36,366 bases of DNA from a virus: IMG/VR virus record IMGVR_UViG_3300030116_005269, positions 29,352 through 65,717 of that record. One strand, given 5' to 3'. A program made the position numbers and the translations under genes. Shown piece after piece: positions 32,527-36,366 of this stretch. The notes under the pieces were generated by a model. The model did no database searches and was not told where the DNA came from. It saw only the letters and a list, made by a program, of their open reading frames with translations. Numbering within the stretch: position 1 is the stretch's first letter; every line of letters starts with the position of its first letter.

Positions 32527-32554
32527 AGTATAAATAAATTTGTTTATAATTCAA
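32527..32554 (-). promoter_or_regulatory. Promoter of the methylation operon
   Basis: On the minus strand TTGAAT (32554-32549) and TATACT (32532-32527) are separated by 16 bp; the -10 ends 6 nt before ATG 32520. This is the only gene-dense promoter here with a recognisable -35, so expression may be strong. All downstream genes overlap or nearly touch and have no promoter I can see. Confidence 0.7.
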
Positions 32555-32555
32555 T

Positions 32556-32678
32556 TCATGCTACATTTAATAATGTTCATTGAAGGACAGATCAGGCTTT
32601 CTAGCCTAGTCCTGTTTCCTTTCTATGTTCGATACTTAACATTAAGCCAGCTACCAAGATAGTTGGCTTTTTGTTTTT
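32556..32678 (+). ncRNA. Candidate plus-strand small RNA
   Basis: The stretch between the methylation operon promoter and the small terminase stop codes for nothing evident. A TATAAT at 32544-32549 could start a plus transcript near 32556. It would contain an AGGCT-TTCT-AGCCT hairpin with further ACAG/CTGT pairing outside, and end at a strong terminator (32644-32678). No tRNA or known riboswitch fits. It would be about 120 nt, antisense to nothing but the leader of the operon. Confidence 0.4.
32644..32678 (+). terminator. Rho-independent terminator, plus strand
   Basis: AAGCCAGCTA pairs with TAGTTGGCTT (10 bp, one G-U) around a 6-nt loop, followed by TTTTTGTTTTT. It points in the plus direction although no plus-strand protein gene lies upstream, which is the main support for a small RNA there. 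Confidence 0.8.
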
Positions 32679-33327
32679 AGCTCGAATATTTTATTTGGAA
32701 AACTATTGGTTTGTCGTCATCCGACTTTTCGCTATGTTCTCGTTTAGACCATTCTTTAGGATTTGATCGTTCAAGAAACCATGCACTAGCTTGCCATATA
32801 CCATTTGAGGCAGCATCCGTGATTACAGCTAGGTGTGAGATCTCCCCATCTACCTTTGCTTTTTTTATAGACTCCCAAAATTCCCATAATTCCAGATCTT
32901 CAACATTTTTTATGTTATCTGGATTACCAGAACACGCTTCATCTATCTTTGTTGCTTCTTGTTGCCAACGATAAAAGGTTGTAGAACTTATACCTGCAAA
33001 GGTTGCAGCCTTATTATTCGACAATCCAAGCTTTAGAGCCTTTACTAAGTCCGTAAGCGTTTCTGTGGTCAATTTACTAGGTCTCCCTACTTCGTGTCCT
33101 ACAATCTCAACCTCGACGGCGTCGTGATCAACTATATCGGTTTCCGGAAGATCTACCTCTAGTTCATCAAATCCAATATCGTCGTCAATTACAACTTCGC
33201 TATCGGTTAGATCGGCCACTTCCTTACCGGAATAATCATTATCATTATTATCATTATTAGATAATCCTTCTACAACATCTCGTCTTTGATCAGGATCTTT
33301 GAACATATCTCTTATGTCATTATTCAT
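32677..33327 (-). CDS. Terminase small subunit-like protein
   Basis: 216 residues. The N-terminal ~75 residues are acidic and disordered. The core is GRPSKLTTETLTDLVKALKLG then NNKAATFAGISSTTFYRWQQEA (about 81-125), a helix-turn-helix typical of small terminases. It continues WESIKKAKVDGEISHLAVITD, GIWQASAWFLERSNPKEWSK, a pattern common at the C-terminal part of these proteins. It would recognise the packaging site and load the large subunit. It is unusually far (8 kb) from the large subunit gene. A -10-like TATTAT lies 7 nt before the ATG. A general HTH regulator is the alternative. Confidence 0.8.
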   Translation of the reverse strand: MNNDIRDMFKDPDQRRDVVEGLSNNDNNDNDYSGKEVADLTDSEVVIDDDIGFDELEVDLPETDIVDHDAVEVEIVGHEVGRPSKLTTETLTDLVKALKLGLSNNKAATFAGISSTTFYRWQQEATKIDEACSGNPDNIKNVEDLELWEFWESIKKAKVDGEISHLAVITDAASNGIWQASAWFLERSNPKEWSKREHSEKSDDDKPIVFQIKYSS

Positions 33328-33334
33328 ATAGTTA

Positions 33335-33340
33335 ATAATA
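33335..33340 (-). promoter_or_regulatory. -10 box of small terminase gene, near-leaderless
   Basis: TATTAT on the minus strand ends 7 nt before ATG 33327, immediately preceded by TG. No Shine-Dalgarno is seen, in keeping with the other short-leader promoters here. Confidence 0.5.
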
Positions 33341-33934
33341 CATTTATACTTGGATATTTAGTGCATATCTGCCGTTAGTCATAAAACCATTATTAATGTC
33401 GCGCGCTGCATAGAAAATTGGGGCAAAAAAATTTTTTTTGGTAAATATTGGGCTATATGAGGGGAATAATGGGGGCTAGTAAGGAAAAAATCACAAGCCG
33501 GCTCGATTGTGAAAGGGGTGGCTAGAGTTAAGGTAAAGGAGGCCAAACCCTCAACCCTAGCCAATATTGGTCGCAAGATGATCCTATTCTACTAGCTAGT
33601 AAGTGGGGTTATGGTATAGAAAAGGGGGTGTGTCCATGTACCCCCTCTTCATAACTTCCGTGACTGAAAGTTGATTCAATTATAAGATCAAAAAGCAAAA
33701 ACAACAACAACTAAAGCATTTTTTATATGCGCATTTGCCGTTGCACTCAATTTTCATTAAAAATTCTCGAGGGGTTATTTTAGATCACTATCGATTTCGG
33801 TAGCGATTTTTTAATGTACCCCCCCTATACCATAGGGGCTACGCCAAAGAATAAAAAAAAATATTATTATAAATTTTGTTTTATTGCGTATATGTGATAT
33901 GCTTTTAGCAAGTATCGTAATTTGAAAGGAAATT
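33341..33934. other. Hairpin-rich intergenic region (possible pac/ori or structured RNA)
   Basis: About 600 bp with no convincing gene. It contains TCACAA-N10-TTGTGA (33491-33512), a 10-bp arm pair GGCTAGAGTT/AACCCTAGCC (33520-33562) with an inner GAGG/CCTC pair, the palindromes CCAATATTGG (33561-33570) and TACTAGCTAGTA (33590-33601), AGGGGGT-N10-ACCCCCT (33623-33646), a terminator at 33784-33812, and CCCCTAT-ACC-ATAGGGG (33822-33838). G-runs are frequent on the plus strand. Its place beside the small terminase gene makes a packaging or replication site possible. Confidence 0.6.
33784..33812 (+). terminator. Rho-independent terminator, plus strand
   Basis: ATC-A-CTATCG pairs with CGGTAG-C-GAT around an ATTT loop (one mismatch, one G-U), followed by six T. 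As no plus-strand gene precedes it, it may end a noncoding transcript from the hairpin region. Confidence 0.6.
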
Positions 33935-34207
33935 ATGAAAGTAAGCAAAGGTCGGGGGCGACCTAAAAAATACCCTAATAAATTTATTTGGGTAATAGCC
34001 CCAAATAATGTGCTAACTCTAAAAATGGTGCGTTGGAACTCTTTTCGTAAAGCGTTTGTCGAAGTTTCCATTTTAGAAAATGGGGCGACCTATTTTGGAA
34101 AGCAAAAGCCAAAAGGCGTTGTTGTCTTTGAAAGTGTTGAACAAGCATTAGCTAATCAACCACGAGTAGAAGTTAATACGGAATATGTGCAAGTGGTGGG
34201 GCTATGA
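33935..34207 (+). CDS. Hypothetical protein with N-terminal AT-hook-like motif
   Basis: 90 residues. MKVSKGRGRPKKYPNKF contains a GRGRPKK AT-hook-like element that could bind minor grooves. The rest is beta-rich (FIWVIAPNNVLTLKM, KGVVVFESVEQALANQ). An AAAGGAAATT ribosome site precedes the ATG. It overlaps the next gene by 4 bp (ATGA). First gene of a plus-strand operon that ends at the 34901 terminator. Function unknown; a DNA-binding role is inferred from the motif only. Confidence 0.7.
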   Translation: MKVSKGRGRPKKYPNKFIWVIAPNNVLTLKMVRWNSFRKAFVEVSILENGATYFGKQKPKGVVVFESVEQALANQPRVEVNTEYVQVVGL

Positions 34208-34680
34208 GTTCCACCACCCGCAAAGCTCATAAGAGTAATAAAAAGCTCAAAGCATATATTCCCGAGCTACGCCAACAATTCTACAATGTGGAACAATTCA
34301 AAGACCATAAACCACATATAGCAAATGAGGAATTTTTTAGAAATATGAAAAGTTCTAAAGTCCGTACTTTGTCTATGCAAAGGGTGGGGCTTATGGGTTG
34401 TGCTATTAAGGTGACATATTTTGGTTATATAAATGTTAAAGGGGAACAAACAACCCCCGATAGCGTTTATATGTACGAAGTCCCTACTTTATCCGTTTGG
34501 GTTGATATTAGAAAAGCAATCTTGAACGGCTCTAGTATCGGGACAACACTTGGGCGACACTTAACAAATATGAGAGAGATTGAAAGAAACGGGGAAATAA
34601 TAAAAGAATATCCTTTTAAATATTCCAAGTTCAACAATGAAACTCAATCTTGGGAAGTTGGGAAACAATGGAAATCTTAA
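34204..34680 (+). CDS. Hypothetical protein
   Basis: 158 residues with a very basic N-terminus (TTRKAHKSNKKLKAYIPELRQQF), then mixed alpha/beta sequence (RTLSMQRVGLMGCAIKVTYFGY, VYMYEVPTLSVWVDIRKAIL). No cysteine pairs, membrane segments or known motifs. Tight coupling with the AT-hook-like gene suggests a shared task. Unknown. Confidence 0.65.
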   Translation: MSSTTRKAHKSNKKLKAYIPELRQQFYNVEQFKDHKPHIANEEFFRNMKSSKVRTLSMQRVGLMGCAIKVTYFGYINVKGEQTTPDSVYMYEVPTLSVWVDIRKAILNGSSIGTTLGRHLTNMREIERNGEIIKEYPFKYSKFNNETQSWEVGKQWKS

Positions 34681-34850
34681 CCGACCAAGAATTTCTACAA
34701 TGGTACGGGCGAACTCTTTTAAAGGGTTTGCTCGGTATCTCTTTCGCTTGGGTGCTTATTGAGTACCTTTGGGAAAATAGAGAGTACTTTAAATTAATGG
34801 CTAAGGGGGATTATCATGGGGCTATTCGCCACAATAAAAATTCTAATTGA
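34668..34850 (+). CDS. Small membrane protein
   Basis: 60 residues from ATG 34668 (the frame is open to TTG 34650, but the ATG has GGGAAACA before it and a 13-bp overlap with the upstream gene). LLKGLLGISFAWVLIEYLW (about 17-35) is one predicted membrane helix, followed by a charged tail (ENREYFKLMAKGDYHGAIRH). In a late phage operon such a protein might be a holin or spanin-like factor, but no lysin is nearby. Unknown. Confidence 0.6.
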   Translation: MEILTDQEFLQWYGRTLLKGLLGISFAWVLIEYLWENREYFKLMAKGDYHGAIRHNKNSN

Positions 34851-34887
34851 GCCAAACAAAAGACCACCTAAGAAAAAAAAGAAGTAA
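34816..34887 (+). CDS. 23-residue lysine-rich peptide
   Basis: ATG 34816 to TAA 34887, preceded by AAGGGGGATT as a possible ribosome site. It starts MGLFATIKILIEPNK and ends KRPPKKKKK, resembling the C-terminus of the peptide encoded at 17541-17612. It overlaps the previous gene by 35 bp and is directly followed by the operon terminator. Confidence 0.45.
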   Translation: MGLFATIKILIEPNKRPPKKKKK

Positions 34888-34900
34888 GCACAAAGACAAA

Positions 34901-34935
34901 CCCCCCGAGAAAATCGGGGGGTTTTCTTTTTTTTC
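34901..34935 (+). terminator. Strong rho-independent terminator
   Basis: CCCCCCGA pairs perfectly with TCGGGGGG around GAAAA, followed by TTTTCTTTTTTTTC. It ends the 33935-34887 plus operon. It may also work in reverse for the minus gene ending at 34963, with a weaker T-tract on that side. Confidence 0.92.
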
Positions 34936-34962
34936 TAGGGATCTAGATCTAGTTCCGCTAAA

Positions 34963-35352
34963 TTACCAACCTATGTCGTACTTATCAAATAAGTAATCGT
35001 AAGCCAACCCGCCAAGCTCTAGCCATTTCTCGTGAGTGACTAGGGTTTTAATTAAGTAGCAATCTTTTAATTTGTTTTCTCGGCTAAGCTCGGCGTAAGG
35101 TACGCACATTAAACGGTGGCTTTCTCTTTTCTCTTTTGTATATCCACCCTTTACCTCGTAGCCCTCACTAAGTAAAAACCACAACTCGTTAACCGCACCA
35201 ATCCAAAAAGAGTGTATACGGTCGGCTAGTTGTTCCATTGTGGCGTTGTCCTCACTTGTTAGGATTGCTTCCAAACTGTATTCCGTTGAGAACGCCCCCC
35301 AATCGATTACATTTCCTTTTATAGTCTTTTTTAGTCTTTTGTCCATATTCAT
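34963..35352 (-). CDS. Hypothetical protein with RyR-like segment
   Basis: 129 residues. The stretch ESHRLMCVPYAELSRENKLKD (about 77-97) fits the RyR-domain pattern H...-P-Y-x-x-L-x-x-x-x-K-x-x-D, seen in some phage proteins of unknown role; the upstream SFWIGAVNELWF could be its first helix. Its ATG shares a base with the stop of a possible 42-residue upstream gene. It has a leader of about 50 bp that is duplicated 125 bp upstream. Function unknown. Confidence 0.65.
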   Translation of the reverse strand: MNMDKRLKKTIKGNVIDWGAFSTEYSLEAILTSEDNATMEQLADRIHSFWIGAVNELWFLLSEGYEVKGGYTKEKRESHRLMCVPYAELSRENKLKDCYLIKTLVTHEKWLELGGLAYDYLFDKYDIGW

Positions 35353-35532
35353 TATTTTTGTTTCCTTTTCTCTCTTGTACTTATTACTAGCGACAAGTTT
35401 TTAAAAATTTGGCGAAAATACCAAATTATTTTAAATTTTTTTGTACTTCTTAGACTTTCGCCTAAAATGTTCATTTTCATAATTTCCTTATTTTTATTGT
35501 TTCCTTACTAATTACTAGTGACAAGTTTTAGA
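35349..35532 (-). repeat. Duplicated leader (two ~50-bp imperfect direct repeats)
   Basis: Copies at 35349-35404 and 35478-35532 share AACTTGTC(A/G)CTAGTAAT, an AGGAAACAA element and a start region ATGAA(A/T)ATG(A/G)ACA (minus strand). Each ends at an ATG, one for the 42-residue frame and one for the RyR-like gene. It looks like a duplicated promoter plus ribosome site. Confidence 0.6.
35352..35480 (-). CDS. Possible 42-residue basic protein
   Basis: ATG 35480 (with AAGGAAATT upstream) to TAA 35352, overlapping the next start as TAATG. The product is basic with KKFKIIWYFRQIFKN in the middle. The frame runs through one copy of the leader repeat, so it could be fortuitous. The ribosome site and junction favour translation, the AT-rich composition weakens it. 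Confidence 0.4.
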   Translation of the reverse strand: MKMNILGESLRSTKKFKIIWYFRQIFKNLSLVISTREKRKQK

Positions 35533-35712
35533 GAATTTGAGCTTTTTTTTAAATTTTTTTAAATTTTTTTTTTGATATATTTTGTAGGTCTTTTCATTTT
35601 CAATGTAGGCATTTTCAATCTCGTATTTTTATTTATTTTTTTGTTCATTAACGGAAATTTTCAATCTCGTTTTTTGTTTAGTAGATTCCCGGAAATAATA
35701 ATTTTGTTAAAA
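35533..35712. other. AT-rich intergenic region with TTTTCAAT repeats
   Basis: Runs of A and T dominate up to about 35580. Three TTTTCAAT copies follow, two in the longer repeat ATTTTCAATCTCGT(A/T)TTTT near 35613 and 35657. No gene is seen on either strand. An AT-rich unwinding element or a binding-site group would fit. Confidence 0.45.
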
Positions 35713-35714
35713 GC

Positions 35715-35743
35715 TTGACGATCTAGCTTCGCTAGATCATAAT
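35715..35743 (+). promoter_or_regulatory. Promoter with inverted-repeat operator in its spacer
   Basis: TTGACG (35715-35720) and CATAAT (35738-35743) are 17 bp apart. GATCTAGC-TTC-GCTAGATC (35720-35738), a perfect 8-bp inverted repeat, fills the spacer, so a bound repressor would block RNA polymerase. It drives the zinc-finger gene at 35773, which has AGGAGG 5 nt before its ATG. Confidence 0.75.
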
Positions 35744-35772
35744 TTTTATATGGTATCGAATAGGAGGAAAAT

Positions 35773-36339
35773 ATGAAACCATTAGGCGACTTAATAGAAG
35801 TCGGCGAAGAACTAGATGGGGCAACTATTTGTGATTGGTGCAACGGTGTCTTTAAAGGGGACGGAAATCTAGAGCGTTGTAATGAGTGCTTAATTCAAAA
35901 TATGGATGAAAAAGATATTTTGAGATTGTATTTTAGGCGTTGTGATTATTGTTCAGGTGGTGCATCCAATATCGGTGTTGTTGATGGTTGTCTTTATGTT
36001 TGTGAAAATTGTTTTACAGATTGGATAATTGATGAAACTATATCTCACACTAAAGATAACAATAAATCATTTTTGGAAAGTGATAAAAAACAAGATTGGA
36101 TATTAGATGTTAATGACCAAATCCGTTCCGGGTATAATATCGAAGACACATGGGAATGTGAACTTTACTCTAAAAACGGAGCAACATTTAACTGCCATGA
36201 AATTAGGTATAAAGTCCGTAAAGGCAAAGTTGTAGTTATAACTCAATATGAAGAAGATGACCAAATACAAGATTTTGTTTGGCATAATCATGATGAGTGT
36301 TGGGGCGAATATCTAAATTTCGGTTGTTCAAATACATGA
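35773..36339 (+). CDS. Zinc-finger protein with two double-CxxC modules
   Basis: 188 residues. Module one has C20-DWC23 and C36-NEC39; module two has C57-DYC60 and C77-ENC80. Each is a CxxC-x12/16-CxxC set for one zinc ion. The C-terminal half is acidic (TWECELYSKNG, ITQYEEDDQIQDFVWH) with no known motif. It has the best ribosome site in the window (AGGAGG) and a regulated promoter, which would suit an early gene or regulator. Its partner (DNA, RNA or protein) cannot be read. Confidence 0.75.
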   Translation: MKPLGDLIEVGEELDGATICDWCNGVFKGDGNLERCNECLIQNMDEKDILRLYFRRCDYCSGGASNIGVVDGCLYVCENCFTDWIIDETISHTKDNNKSFLESDKKQDWILDVNDQIRSGYNIEDTWECELYSKNGATFNCHEIRYKVRKGKVVVITQYEEDDQIQDFVWHNHDECWGEYLNFGCSNT

Positions 36340-36366
36340 TCACAATCAGCTAAATTGTAGGGGGGG

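Noticed and set aside
33491-33570. tRNA-like folding (GGCTCGATTGTG resembling a T arm, CCTAGCCA resembling a 3' end)
   Set aside because: No 7-bp acceptor stem, D arm or anticodon arm could be placed with proper spacing.
33379-33576. 65-codon minus-strand frame in the hairpin-rich region
   Set aside because: No ribosome site or promoter, motif-free product, and it runs across several inverted repeats.
33811-34071. 86-codon minus-strand frame
   Set aside because: Antisense to the start of the AT-hook-like gene, which has a ribosome site and operon context.
36103-36291. 62-codon minus-strand frame near the right end
   Set aside because: Antisense to the zinc-finger gene, whose cysteine pattern and ribosome site are strong.

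Overview
The window looks like most or all of the genome of a tailed, siphovirus-type phage of a low-G+C actinobacterium. It encodes a WhiB protein (an actinobacterial family), a complete HK97-type packaging/head/tail set with a long tape measure protein, and several promoters whose -10 box sits 6-8 nt before the ATG, as in the leaderless transcripts common in Actinobacteria. AT-rich sequence, T4/cyanophage-like fibre modules and phage-borne auxiliary genes suggest a marine host; a marine actinobacterium such as the Actinomarinales is my inference. I see no integrase, lysin, holin, DNA polymerase, helicase or tRNA.

Layout. About 1-20.4 kb is one minus-strand structural block read right to left: prohead protease, major capsid protein, head-tail connectors (with a WhiB gene and an HTH/zinc gene among them), tail completion, tail tube, tail assembly chaperones with a -1 frameshift site, tape measure, distal tail protein, a large receptor-binding protein with an S74 self-cleaving chaperone, and fibres, the last cut by the window edge. 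At 20.4-25.9 kb lie portal, large terminase and a protein with a degenerate methyltransferase fold, also on minus; a two-gene plus-strand cassette sits between protease and portal. At 25.9-27.6 kb are thioredoxin and small accessory genes with short divergent promoters and a 100-bp array phased at 10 bp.

From 27.6 to 32.5 kb is the most striking region: a tightly overlapping minus-strand operon of an MT-A70 adenine methyltransferase, two NPPF methyltransferase-like proteins, a beta-class DNA methyltransferase, an S-adenosylmethionine synthetase (MetK) and a C5-cytosine methyltransferase. Inside the last gene, in the +1 frame and with its own Shine-Dalgarno, lies a second 379-codon gene with a helix-turn-helix and repeated W-x-TP motifs. 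The phage appears to carry both DNA methylation enzymes and the enzyme that makes their methyl donor, probably for protection from restriction.

The right end (32.5-36.4 kb) holds a candidate plus-strand small RNA, the small terminase gene, a hairpin-rich 600-bp intergenic region, a short plus-strand operon of unknown genes ending in a strong terminator, an RyR-like protein with a duplicated leader, and a zinc-finger protein behind a promoter whose spacer is a perfect inverted repeat.
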